This document shows, in pieces, positions 15,943 through 24,334 of a stretch of DNA of 64,000 nt. Source of the stretch: Trebonia sp964581815 (GTDB lineage: Bacteria > Actinomycetota > Actinomycetes > Streptosporangiales > Streptosporangiaceae); the NCBI GenBank assembly GCA_964581815.1, contig CAZORE010000001.1, forward strand, positions 62,001 through 126,000. Direction: 5' to 3'. Each line of letters starts with the position of its first letter. The first letter of the stretch is position 1. The position numbers and the translations under genes were made by a program. The notes beneath the pieces were generated by a model that did not search any database, had not been told where the DNA came from, and worked only from the letters and a program-made list of their open reading frames with translations.

Positions 15943-16687
15943 TTACAGGCCGACCTGGTTGGCGGCGTATTCGGCTTGCGCCTCGGTGAACCCGGAGCCG
16001 TAGCTCGACGTGAGCTGCTGGATCAGGCTGGCCCGGCTGAACCCGCCTATCTGCATGTAGCCCTTGGCGGCATCGACGGCCTGTGCGTCCCAGTCGGGGT
16101 GGACCTGGTTGATGGCGTATTCTGCCTGCGCCTCGGTGAACCCGTTGCCCGCACTGGACGTGAGCTGCTTGAGGAGTCCCTGCTCGCTGAAGCCCGTGCC
16201 GTCGCTGAGGTAGCTTTGGGCGGAATCAACGGCCTGCTGGTCCCAGTTCGGGTTGAGGTACTTGATCGCGACCTCGGCGTCAGACTTCGCGAACCCGTTG
16301 CCAGCACTTGACGTCAGCTGGTTCAGCAGGCTCTCGTAGCTGAACCCCGAACCCATGCTGAGGTAGCCTTGCGCAGCCTCGACGGCCTGCTGCTGCGCGG
16401 TCGTCATCGGCGGCCCAGCCGGGGCAGCGGCCGTGCTCGGAGCCGAGNNNNNNNNNNNNNNNNNNNNNNNNNNNNNNNNNNNNNNNNNNNNNNNNNNNNN
16501 NNNNNNNNNNNNNNNNNNNNNNNNNNNNNNNNNNNNNNNNNNNNNNNGGCTGCTGCTGGCCGACTGGCCCCTGCTGCTGGGGCCCGGTGCGCTGCTGGTG
16601 CGCGAACGGGTCGTACTGCTGTGGCTGCCGCGGCTCGTCTTGCCGCGAATGCCGAGCTGGCTGGCCGTAATCCCCTGGGTACGTCAA
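15943..16687 (-). CDS. Ltp-type repeat surface protein, interrupted by the assembly gap
   Basis: The C-terminal part (15943-16407 and the linker up to the gap) contains three ~47-residue Ltp repeats, each of the form AVxxAxxYL, GFSxxxLxxQLTSS, GFTxxxAxYA. These repeats define host-surface lipoproteins of the phage TP-J34 Ltp family and many actinobacterial homologues. On the other side of the gap the minus strand encodes an uncharged Gln/Pro/Tyr-rich N-terminus (TYPGDYGQPARHSRQ, then PQQQGPVGQQQ), typical of the cytoplasmic tail of such proteins, so a transmembrane helix is probably hidden in the gap. The start is a TTG at 16687. Length is unknown. Ltp proteins can block phage DNA entry; that role here is inference. 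Confidence 0.72.
16448..16547. other. Assembly gap of 100 N
   Basis: Exactly 100 N, a conventional placeholder of unknown real length. It falls within the Pro/Gln/Ala-rich, probably repetitive, middle of the Ltp gene. The two flanks do not share sequence, unlike the gap at 29392. Confidence 0.98.
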
Positions 16688-17046
16688 TGCGTCTTGCCCC
16701 CAAACAACCGAAAGGCACCTGTTGCCTCCAGATGACTGACGTGGCGTACGCGCTACTGGAGCACAGGGTGATGCCGTTGACGCCGGAATGTTCTGATCGT
16801 GTTACAGAAAATCCCTTTCAGGAGGGAAAGTAAATCAATCGCCCGCCGCGCGGGAGGCTCCGGGGTTGCAGTCCCGCGGGGCGGCAGTCCCCGGGTCACT
16901 GACCCGGGGACTGCGTGTTGCTGGTCTTGGGGGAAGGCGGGAGGGGGGTTGTAGGGGGGAACATGGAAACCCGGGCGCTCGGGGTGCTTTTCCGGGGGGG
17001 CAGGGTTCCCCTGCGTTTTGAATTGCATCTTGACTTTGATTTTGGG
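16688..17046. other. Intergenic region with hairpin B and no convincing gene
   Basis: This 359-bp stretch separates the Ltp start from the stress-protein remnant. It contains the hairpin at 16885-16913 and, from about 16915 on, an unusually G-rich run followed by an AT-richer patch (TTGCATCTTGACTTTGATTT) that differs from the local composition. A 33-codon frame at 16732-16833 with no homology is open but unsupported. It presumably also holds the Ltp promoter, which I cannot place. Confidence 0.5.
16885..16913 (+). repeat. Hairpin copy B, covarying with copy A
   Basis: CAGTCCCCGGGTC (16885-16897) and GACCCGGGGACTG (16901-16913) form a perfect 13-bp stem with a 3-base loop. The element and ~25 bases before it (GGTTGC, then GGGGCGGCAG) closely resemble copy A at 15886, and the stem differences are compensated on both arms. 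The tail after B is CGTGTTGC instead of a clean T-run. Unlike A, no gene upstream on the plus strand needs terminating. Confidence 0.65.
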
Positions 17047-17367
17047 TGGTGGAGTGCCTGGCACTACCCGGCCGCCTACGGCTGGGAGCCGGCGGGCATC
17101 GACAACGACTTCGCGGGAGACGCGCATCAGGTTCTCGCCGAGGCACTCACCGCGGTGAGCGCGGCGGAGCCGGGCGTGCCTGTGTTCCCGCTGGTGACCG
17201 AGGGATATCCGGCCGACGTGCTGCTGGACGCGGCGAAGGGCGCGGACCTGCTCGTCCTCGGCCACCGGGGGCGCGGCGCGGTCACGTCCGCGCTGATCGG
17301 CTCGGTCAGCCTGCATTGCGTGCTGCACGCGCACTGCCCCGTCCTGGTACTGCGGGAGCCGGAGTGA
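17047..17367 (+). pseudogene. Universal stress protein, N-terminally truncated
   Basis: About 105 codons match the C-terminal two thirds of UspA-family proteins: AWHYPAAYGWEPAG, then DVLLDAAKGADLLVLGHRGRG and the ATP-loop region SALIGSVSLHCVLHAHCPVLVL. The first strand with the conserved nucleotide-binding Asp (normally ~45 residues) is missing; the upstream codons encode unrelated Gly/Arg-rich sequence in a region of odd base composition. Either the gene is broken or the assembly here is wrong. The frame itself runs upstream to 16915, but no good start is seen. Confidence 0.75.
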
Positions 17368-17612
17368 CCGGCAGCGAACGTCACGTGCACGTGGCGGAGC
17401 AGGCTAACCGCATCCTCAGGGACGAGCGCGCGTGGGCGGCCTACGCGGCCTTCGCCGAGGCGCAGTTGCGCTGCGGCAGGATGCGGAACCTGCTCGCACG
17501 GGTGCGCAAGCTCGCCCGCCGCCTCATGACCGTGACGGTGACGCTCCTCTCGGTCGAGATCGCCCTCGGTGCCACGGCCAGCCCGCCGCCGTCAGCCGGC
17601 CCGGCCCGGTAG
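17364..17612 (+). CDS. Small membrane-associated hypothetical protein
   Basis: A GTG at 17364 overlaps the stop of the stress-protein remnant by 4 bp and opens an 82-codon frame. The protein has an amphipathic, charged N-terminus (EQANRILRDERAWAAYAAF), a very basic middle (RVRKLARRL) and one hydrophobic segment (MTVTVTLLSVEIALGAT) near the C-terminus. I do not recognise it. The coupling to a Usp gene suggests it is genuine, but the evidence is only length, overlap and composition. Confidence 0.45.
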   Translation: MTGSERHVHVAEQANRILRDERAWAAYAAFAEAQLRCGRMRNLLARVRKLARRLMTVTVTLLSVEIALGATASPPPSAGPAR

Positions 17613-17698
17613 CACGTTCACCGCCATCCCAGAAATCTTGTGTTCGGACAATTACTCTCTGCTATCGTCGGCCGCGTTATTGCGAAGGAGCTTCCACG

Positions 17699-18739
17699 GT
17701 GCACACCAGCGATCCGTACGGCAAGGTTAACCAGGGCCGGCGCCGGTTCCTCGGCGTCGCGGCGGCGGGAGCCGCCGCCGCGACCGCACTGCCGTTGCTC
17801 GGCAGCGCCCGCGCCGCCCGCGCGGCCGGGCCGCCGGCCAGCCCGCAATTCGGCCCGGTGCGGCAGGTCACGGCAGGCGTGCTGAGCACCGGCTACGTCG
17901 AGGCCGGGCCGGCCAGCGGCCCGCCGGTGATCCTCATGCACGGATTCCCGTATGACATCCACAGCTACGTCCAGGTCGCACCGCTCTTGGCGGCCGAAGG
18001 GTACCGGGTGATCGTCCCGTACTTCCGCGGCTACGGCACGACGAGGTTCCTGTCGGCCGCCACGCCCCGCAACGTCGACCAGGCCGCGTTCGCGCTCGAC
18101 ATCCTCGCCCTGATGGATGCCCTCGGCATTCACCAGGCGATCCTGGCCGGATACGACTGGGGATCGCGGACCGGCGACATCATCGCCGCCCTGTGGCCGC
18201 AGCGCTGCAAGGCACTGGTGTCGGTCAGCGGCTACCTCATCACCAACCTGGCCGCCAACGCCAAGCCGCTGCCGCCGGCGGCGGAGAACGACTGGTGGTA
18301 CCAGTACTACTTCTGCACCGAGCGCGGCGTGCTCGGCCTCACCGAGTACCGCTACGAGTTCGGCGAGTTCGTCTGGAAGTTCAACTCACCGACCTGGAAC
18401 TTCACGACCGCGACGTATGGCCAGACCGCGGCCGCGTTCGACAACCCCGACTATGTCCCCATCGTCATCGGCAACTACCGGTGGCGCCTTGGCCTGGACC
18501 CGGCGGAGCCCGAGTACGCGGCCATCGAGCAGCGCCTGCAGCGGGCCCCGGACATCGCGGTGCCCGCCATCACCATCGACGGGAAGTACGACCCGTTCAC
18601 GGTGGCGGGGAACGGGTCGGCCTACCGGGCTAAGTTCACCGGCAAGTACGACCACCGGGTCCTCGACGTCGGCCACAACGTGCCGCAGGAGGACCCGCGC
18701 GGCTTCGCCCAGGCCGTCATCGACGCCGGCCACCTCTGA
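17699..18739 (+). CDS. Tat-exported alpha/beta hydrolase, epoxide hydrolase-like
   Basis: A 346-residue protein. A twin-arginine signal (GRRRFLGVAAAGAAAATALP) occupies residues ~13-45 and predicts export in folded form. The hydrolase core has the oxyanion motif HGFPYDIHSY, the nucleophile elbow AGYDWGSRTG with Asp rather than Ser, as in epoxide hydrolases and haloalkane dehalogenases, and a late His in DVGHNVPQEDP. The GTG start has GAAGGAG at good spacing. A Tyr-rich cap region (WWYQYYF) follows the elbow. The likely substrate is an epoxide or related ester; not determined. It stands between the stress-protein remnant and the converging LAL regulator. Confidence 0.85.
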   Translation: MHTSDPYGKVNQGRRRFLGVAAAGAAAATALPLLGSARAARAAGPPASPQFGPVRQVTAGVLSTGYVEAGPASGPPVILMHGFPYDIHSYVQVAPLLAAEGYRVIVPYFRGYGTTRFLSAATPRNVDQAAFALDILALMDALGIHQAILAGYDWGSRTGDIIAALWPQRCKALVSVSGYLITNLAANAKPLPPAAENDWWYQYYFCTERGVLGLTEYRYEFGEFVWKFNSPTWNFTTATYGQTAAAFDNPDYVPIVIGNYRWRLGLDPAEPEYAAIEQRLQRAPDIAVPAITIDGKYDPFTVAGNGSAYRAKFTGKYDHRVLDVGHNVPQEDPRGFAQAVIDAGHL

Positions 18740-18771
18740 CCGCACCTCGCGGGGGCCGCGAGCGGCCCTGG

Positions 18772-21531
18772 TCAGCCGCACGGGACCGCGTCGAGACCGC
18801 GCAGCGCGTGGTGGAGCTGCCTGCGCGAGGTGATGTCCAGCTTCGCGAACACCTTGCGCAGGTGCCATTCGACCGTGCGGGGACTGAGGAAGAGCTCGGC
18901 GCCGATCTGCGTGTTGGTCTGGCCGTCCCGTGCGCGCACCGCGATCTGCGTCTCCTGCGCGGTCAGGTCCCGGCTGGCCGCCGGCGTGCGCTTGCGCACG
19001 CTCTCACCGGTGGCGAGCAGCTCGCGGCGCGCGCGCTCCGCGAAGGCGTCCGCGCCGATCGCGCCGAGCATCTCGTGGGCCCGGCGGAGCTGCTCGCGGG
19101 CGTCGACCCGGCGGTTCTCGCGGCGCAGCCACTCGCCGTACAGCAGGTGCGCGCGGGCCAGGTCGACACGGGCCCGTGACCGGCCCAGGTGCCCGATGGC
19201 TGCCTGGTACCGCTCCTCGGCGGCGGGGCCGTCACTGAGCAGCGCGAGCGACCGCGCCCGGACGCCCAGTGCCCAGTCAGTGCCCGTGGCGGTGGCGGAC
19301 AGGGACAGGCCGTGCATGGCCGCGGCGGCCCGGCCGGGCTGCCCTGACCGGGCCGCCGCCTCGGTCAGTTCGGCCGCGGCCCAGCCGGCCAGCGGTGCGG
19401 AGCCCGCGTACGTAACGGCGTCCTCGGCCGCCGCGAGTGCCGTTTCGTACTGGCCCAGGCCGTTGTGCAGGACCGCGCTTGCCCATTTCGCGGCGGCGAC
19501 CCCGAGCCCTTCCGCGCGTAGCCCCGCGTCCCGCGCCGCGCTGTCGATCATCCCGAGCGCCAGGTCCCGGTCACCCCGCAATGCCGCTACGCCGAGGGCT
19601 CCCTGCAGTGACGGCCTGGTTCCCGTGGCCTCGGCGGCCACCCGTGCCTCCGCCGCCAGCGCCTGCGCCGGGCCAAGCTCGCCGCCTAGCACGTGGCGGC
19701 AGGCAAGCGCATCGAGGGCCAGCGGCAGGTCGCCGAGTGCGCCCGTGTCGCGGGCCAGCGACGCGCTCCGGCTGGACAGGCGGTCGAATGCCGCGTCATC
19801 CCAGAGGTACAGCGCGACGGCGCGCGCAAGCGGCAGCCAGCGAAGCTCCTCCGCGGCGGCCATATCGTGGCCAGCGCCGTTCAGTGCCTGCCGCAGGATC
19901 GCGGCTCCCGCCGCGCGTTCCCCGGTGAAGTAGACCGCCAGGCCGTCAAGCAGGAGGTTGGCCGGGCCGGCGGAGCCGGCGGCCGCGGCGGCCGCCGCGG
20001 CGCTCGCTACGTCCGCCACGGTTCCGCCGGGAGCCGCCAGCCCGCCGGCGTACGCCACGGCGCGGAACGCGTCGAGGCACGCCCCGCGGAGGGCAGGGGC
20101 ATCGGAGCCGTCCAGCCGCCGGGCCGCGTCGAGCAGTTGCCGCGGTACATCGCCGTTCCGGCTCCGGGTGAAGGCGAGCCGGGCCCGGATGAGACTGGCC
20201 CGGGCCTGCCAGCGGTCGTCGGGCATTTCCCCGTCCGTCAGGTCAAGCATCCTGACCGCGCCGTCGGGCTCGCCCGCGTGCAGCATGGCCGCCGCGGCGG
20301 CCAGCGCCCGGCGTGACCGCTGGTGAGCGTCTGCCGTTAGCAGCACGGCACTCTCAAGGAACGCCGCGAGGGCGGGAAGGCCGCCGCGGGCCTGCGCCTG
20401 CACCGCGGTCCGCTCCAGTTCGGCCGCCACGTCCTCGTTGGGCCCGAGGGTGGCCTTGCCCCGGTGCCAGGCCCGGCGGTCCTCATCGCCCGGCTGCACG
20501 GTGGCTCGCGCCAGCGCGTCATGCGCGGCTCGCCGGTCGCGCTGCGGGGCGGCCTGGTAGGCGGCCCAGCGCACCGTCGGCTGCCGGAAGACAACCCGCC
20601 CGCCGAACGTGAGCAGGTCAGTCTCGGCCGCCGGGTAAACCGCCTCCGGCGGGATTCCCAGCTTCCCCGCTGCCCGCAGTACGAGCACCGGGTCGCCCGT
20701 CGGGTCAGCCGCCGCCAGCAGCAGCAGCAAGCGCGTTTGCGGCGGCAGGTCGGCTATCTGCCGGCCGACAGGACCAGGGATCTGGCCCGGCGGCGCGTCC
20801 GGCAGCCCGAAGCCGCCGGCGAACCGCACCGGCGGCAGGTCCCGGAGCAGGCCTGCCAGCGCCTGCGGGTTCCCGTGCGCCTCGGCCACGATCTGGTCCC
20901 GTACCCGCCCGTCCAGCGGCCCGCGCGCGGCGGATGCCAGCAGGTCCCTGGCATCGGTGTCCGGCAGCCCGCCGAGTTCCAGCTGCGGCAGCCCGGTCAG
21001 GTCCGCCCATGGCTGGCGGGTGGCCACGATGATCAGGGCGGACTCGGCCGACACCCGTCGGGCGGCGAACGCCAGCGCCTGCTGCGATACCCGGTCCAGC
21101 CAGTGAGCGTCATCGATCACGCATACGAGCGGCTCCTCGGCCGCCGCCTCGGCGAGCAGGCCGTGCAGCCCGAGCCCGAGCATGAAGCGATCCGGTGCCG
21201 TCCCTGTCCGGAGTCCGAATGCGATCTCAAGCGCGGCCCGCTGCGGGTCAGGCAGCTTGCCGAGCAGTCCCGACAGGGGGCCGTGGAGCTGGCACAACCC
21301 GGCGTACGCCAGGTCGGTCTCGGATTCCGCCCCCGCGGTCCTGACCACCCGCAGTCCCGTAGCCAGCCCGGCGGCATAGTCAAGCAGGGCCGTCTTACCC
21401 GAGCCCGGCTCGCCGGGCACGACAAGGACCGCGCCGTGCCCGCGCCGCACTCCCTCGACCAGGTCGGCGATGAGCCCGCACTCGGCTTGCCGCCCGTACA
21501 GCCTTGCGGGGTATTCCTTGTTCGCGATCAT
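18772..21531 (-). CDS. LuxR family regulator with AAA-type ATPase domain (LAL)
   Basis: A 919-residue protein of the large ATP-binding LuxR type. The N-terminal ATPase has Walker A GEPGSGKTALLDYAA at about residue 40 and Walker B LVCVIDDAHWLD near 140. A long helical, TPR-like middle of ~550 residues follows, and the C-terminal LuxR helix-turn-helix reads TAQETQIAVRARDGQTN, then LSPRTVEWHLRKVFAKLDI. LALs activate secondary metabolism or sugar-utilisation genes, often the neighbouring operon; no such cluster is adjacent. The ATG at 21531 (MIANKEY) is chosen over an upstream frame of non-protein-like composition. Confidence 0.9.
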   Translation of the reverse strand: MIANKEYPARLYGRQAECGLIADLVEGVRRGHGAVLVVPGEPGSGKTALLDYAAGLATGLRVVRTAGAESETDLAYAGLCQLHGPLSGLLGKLPDPQRAALEIAFGLRTGTAPDRFMLGLGLHGLLAEAAAEEPLVCVIDDAHWLDRVSQQALAFAARRVSAESALIIVATRQPWADLTGLPQLELGGLPDTDARDLLASAARGPLDGRVRDQIVAEAHGNPQALAGLLRDLPPVRFAGGFGLPDAPPGQIPGPVGRQIADLPPQTRLLLLLAAADPTGDPVLVLRAAGKLGIPPEAVYPAAETDLLTFGGRVVFRQPTVRWAAYQAAPQRDRRAAHDALARATVQPGDEDRRAWHRGKATLGPNEDVAAELERTAVQAQARGGLPALAAFLESAVLLTADAHQRSRRALAAAAAMLHAGEPDGAVRMLDLTDGEMPDDRWQARASLIRARLAFTRSRNGDVPRQLLDAARRLDGSDAPALRGACLDAFRAVAYAGGLAAPGGTVADVASAAAAAAAAGSAGPANLLLDGLAVYFTGERAAGAAILRQALNGAGHDMAAAEELRWLPLARAVALYLWDDAAFDRLSSRSASLARDTGALGDLPLALDALACRHVLGGELGPAQALAAEARVAAEATGTRPSLQGALGVAALRGDRDLALGMIDSAARDAGLRAEGLGVAAAKWASAVLHNGLGQYETALAAAEDAVTYAGSAPLAGWAAAELTEAAARSGQPGRAAAAMHGLSLSATATGTDWALGVRARSLALLSDGPAAEERYQAAIGHLGRSRARVDLARAHLLYGEWLRRENRRVDAREQLRRAHEMLGAIGADAFAERARRELLATGESVRKRTPAASRDLTAQETQIAVRARDGQTNTQIGAELFLSPRTVEWHLRKVFAKLDITSRRQLHHALRGLDAVPCG

Positions 21532-21702
21532 GACTACGAGCCTGCCGGGGCAGGCCCGGCCGGCCAATCGAGCGCCCCTCAGTCCGCGGCTATGGGTGTC
21601 CCGCCCCGGGGCTCGGGATAACCCCACGGTCCCCGGCGGCGGCGCCGAGATTGTGGGGTTGACCCGATTGCCTCGCCGCTGACGAACGGACAAGCTTGGC
21701 CC

Positions 21703-22068
21703 GTGGTCCGCACAGCCCTCATCGTCGACGACAGCCCGGAGTTCCGCGAGGCCGCCGTCGCTCTGCTCGCCGAGCGCGGCTTCGATGTGCTGACCACGGC
21801 CGCCGACGCGAGTCAGGCACTCGACGTCGCGGCCGGCGCGTGCCCCGACGGGATCCTCGTCGACATCGGGCTTCCCGGCGTGGACGGTTTCGCGGCGGCA
21901 GCGTCGCTCGCCGCCGCGTGCCCGGCGGCCAGGATCGTGCTGACCTCAGCGACTTTCGCCCACGTGCCGCCGGAAGCCCTCAGGAAGTGCGCGGCGGTCG
22001 CGTTCGTGCCCAAGGAGGAACTGGCCGATGCCGATCTCGAGCGGCTCTTCAGGCCTGAAGGTACTTGA
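21703..22068 (+). CDS. Single-domain response regulator
   Basis: A 121-residue receiver domain with no output domain. The acidic pocket is in ALIVDDSPEF, the phospho-acceptor Asp in GILVDIGLPGVDGF, the Thr/Ser switch in VLTSATF and the conserved Lys in AFVPKEEL. It starts at a GTG and converges on, and overlaps by 20 bp, the two-component response regulator at 22049, while its start is 171 bp from the divergent LAL gene. It may act as a phosphate sink or allosteric partner for the kinase next door; that is inference. Confidence 0.85.
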   Translation: MVRTALIVDDSPEFREAAVALLAERGFDVLTTAADASQALDVAAGACPDGILVDIGLPGVDGFAAAASLAAACPAARIVLTSATFAHVPPEALRKCAAVAFVPKEELADADLERLFRPEGT

Positions 22069-22711
22069 GTACGGCGAGGACCCGGCGGTGCACCTCAGGC
22101 GCCTGGCGCAGTCCTAGCTTGTCGAAGATGCTGGTCACGTGCCGCTCGACGGCGGCCACCGTGACCACGAGCTCGCTCGCGATGCCGCCGTTGGAGCGCC
22201 CTTCCGCGATGAGCCCGAGCACCTCGCGCTCCCGGGGCGTCAGGTTGTCGAGCGGTCCCGCTTCCCGTTTGCGGCCAACGAGGCGCGCCACCACGTCGGG
22301 ATCGAGCACCGACCCGCCGTCCGCGACGCGCCGGACCGCGTCGACGAAGGCGCGCAGGTCACCGATCTTCTCTTTCAGCAGGTAACCGACGCCTTGCGCG
22401 CCGTCGGCGACCAGGGCGAGGGCGTACGCGTCCTCAAGGAACTGGGACAGGACAAGCACGCCCGTGCCGGGCCGCGCGGCCCGGATGGCCAGCGCGGCCC
22501 GCAGCCCGTCATCGCCGTGATCGGGCGGCATCTGGATGTCCGCGACAACGACGTCCGGGCGGTAGGCCTCGGCCATCTGCAGCAGGGTGCGCGCGTCGCC
22601 CGCCGCTCCCACCACCTCGAATCCGCCCTCGTCGAGGACCCGCAGGATCCCTTCCCTGACCAAGGGCGAGTCCTCGCCGACGACGACGCGAATCTGCCGC
22701 GCTGTACTCAC
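22049..22711 (-). CDS. Two-component response regulator, NarL/LuxR type
   Basis: A 220-residue regulator: receiver domain with acidic pair in VVVGEDSPLV, phospho-Asp in VVVADIQMPP, Lys in YLLKEKIGDL, followed by a LuxR-type helix-turn-helix (LTPREREVLGLIAEGRSNGG, then TVAAVERHVTSIFDKLGL). It overlaps the upstream histidine kinase gene by 4 bp, so the two form one translationally coupled two-component system. Confidence 0.93.
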   Translation of the reverse strand: MSTARQIRVVVGEDSPLVREGILRVLDEGGFEVVGAAGDARTLLQMAEAYRPDVVVADIQMPPDHGDDGLRAALAIRAARPGTGVLVLSQFLEDAYALALVADGAQGVGYLLKEKIGDLRAFVDAVRRVADGGSVLDPDVVARLVGRKREAGPLDNLTPREREVLGLIAEGRSNGGIASELVVTVAAVERHVTSIFDKLGLRQAPEVHRRVLAVLKYLQA

Positions 22712-24246
22712 GGCCCTCCTTCCGGTTGTCCTGAACGTTGGTTAGGGAATGACGAGAGCGGGATCACGGCCCGCAGCACCGTCCCGCCGGCCGCCGGGCT
22801 GACCAGGTCCATCGTCCCGTTCAGCGCCCCGATACGGTCCCGCAGGCCAACGAGGCCGCTGGACTCCGACCGCGGCACGGCACCGCCAACCCCGTCGTCG
22901 CGGATCTCGACGGTGCACTGGTCCGCGTCCAGCTCGACCCGCACCCGGGCGGACGTCGCGCGGGCGTGCTTGGCCACGTTGGTGAGCGCTTCTGAGCAGA
23001 AGAAGTAGACGCTCACCTCGACCGGACCCGGCAGTCTCCGGGCGGGCACGTCAACCTGGACCGGGATGGGCAGCCGGTCGGCGAGCGCCCGGACCGCGGC
23101 GGCGAGGCCGTGCTGGGTGAGGGTCGCGGGGAGAATGCCCGCGGCGATCTCGCGCAGCTCCTGGACGGCGCCCCGGGCGTCCCTGATCGCCAGGCCGAGC
23201 AGTTCCCGCGCCCGCTGCGGCGCGGAGTCCCACTTCTGCTCGGCGAGCTGCAGGTTGATGAGCGTGGCCACCAGCCGCTGCTGCGCGCCGTCGTGCAGGT
23301 CACGGGTAACCCGCTGGCGCGCGACGTCAGACGCGGTGACCAGGCGCGCGCGTGAGGCCATCAGCTCTCGCTGCGCGTCCAGGCGCTCGGTGATGTCCCG
23401 CACGTAGCCGGTGAACGCGAGCTCCCCGGGCAGCCCGGTGCGGGTGACGGTTATCTCGGCGGGAAACTCGCTTCCGTCCGCGCGCATGGCCGCCACCTCG
23501 ATCCGCCGGTCCAGGATGCGCGACTCCATGGTCGCGAGGTAGCGCGCCAGCCCCTGCCGGTGAGCCTCCCGCAGCGACGGCGGCACGATCACCTCGGCCA
23601 GCTCCCGGCCGATCGCCTCCTCCGCGCGGTAGCCGAAGGTCCGCTCGAACGAGCTGTTCACGTAGGTGATCCTGGCGCTGCCGTCCATGCTGATCACCGC
23701 GTCGAGCGCGGCTTCAAGCACGGCGCGCTGCCGGGCCTCGCTGGTGGCGAGCCCCACCGCGCGCGCCTGGGCGAGGTCGCGTTCCCGGTCGGCCGCGGCG
23801 CGCAGCCCCGCTTCCGCGAGCAGCTCGTGGTTGGCGATGACCGTGCCGCACATCTGCGCGAGCACGGACAAGAGGAAGGCCTCCTCCTCCAGCGGGTCTT
23901 CCTGGCCCACGGTGACCAGGAAGAGCGGCTCGCGTCCGAGCGGGGGAGTGACCGGGAACGCCCAGCAGGAGCCGAACCCCTCGACGTCCAGCCGGGCGGC
24001 CCCGGCGAGCCGGGCCAGGACGTCACGGGCGCCTGCCGGGGCCTGCTGGTAGTAGTCACCGGAGGCACTGGGATGCCAGGCCATGGCCGTGTGCCCCGGC
24101 GCGACCGACGGGACCGCGGTCGTCACGAGGCGTACGGCCTGGGCGGGCGAGGACGCCTGGGCGAGTACTAGCGACAGGCCGAAGACGGCGTTGATGGACG
24201 ACAGCCGCGCTGCTGCGCCCAGCTCCGCGCTATCCGAACTGGGCAA
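22708..24246 (-). CDS. Sensor histidine kinase, GAF-like + PAS + HisKA_3
   Basis: A 512-residue cytoplasmic kinase. Residues ~1-150 resemble a GAF domain; a PAS domain spans ~170-290 (LDAVISMDGSARITYVN, FERTFGYRAEEAIGREL, AFTGYVRDITER). The dimerisation/phosphorylation helix is DVARQRVTRDLHDGAQQRLV with the phospho-His, and the ATPase has the N-box EALTNVAKHARAT and G-box IRDDGVGG. No membrane segment is present, so the signal is intracellular, perhaps redox or a ligand. The start is a TTG with no clear ribosome site, so the exact N-terminus is uncertain. Confidence 0.9.
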   Translation of the reverse strand: MPSSDSAELGAAARLSSINAVFGLSLVLAQASSPAQAVRLVTTAVPSVAPGHTAMAWHPSASGDYYQQAPAGARDVLARLAGAARLDVEGFGSCWAFPVTPPLGREPLFLVTVGQEDPLEEEAFLLSVLAQMCGTVIANHELLAEAGLRAAADRERDLAQARAVGLATSEARQRAVLEAALDAVISMDGSARITYVNSSFERTFGYRAEEAIGRELAEVIVPPSLREAHRQGLARYLATMESRILDRRIEVAAMRADGSEFPAEITVTRTGLPGELAFTGYVRDITERLDAQRELMASRARLVTASDVARQRVTRDLHDGAQQRLVATLINLQLAEQKWDSAPQRARELLGLAIRDARGAVQELREIAAGILPATLTQHGLAAAVRALADRLPIPVQVDVPARRLPGPVEVSVYFFCSEALTNVAKHARATSARVRVELDADQCTVEIRDDGVGGAVPRSESSGLVGLRDRIGALNGTMDLVSPAAGGTVLRAVIPLSSFPNQRSGQPEGGP

Positions 24247-24334
24247 GGTTGAGGTTTCGTACTCGCAGAGCCACGGTTTACCTCCCGGGCGTGTACTTCT
24301 GCATCATCTCTCAGCGGCGAAGCCTGGGGCAAGG

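Noticed and set aside
16404..16718. An alternative minus-strand frame with a good ribosome site for the N-terminus of the Ltp gene
   Set aside because: It encodes Ala/Arg/Pro-rich sequence, while the other frame gives the Tyr/Gln/Pro-rich tail typical of such proteins; a frameshift error near the start cannot be excluded.
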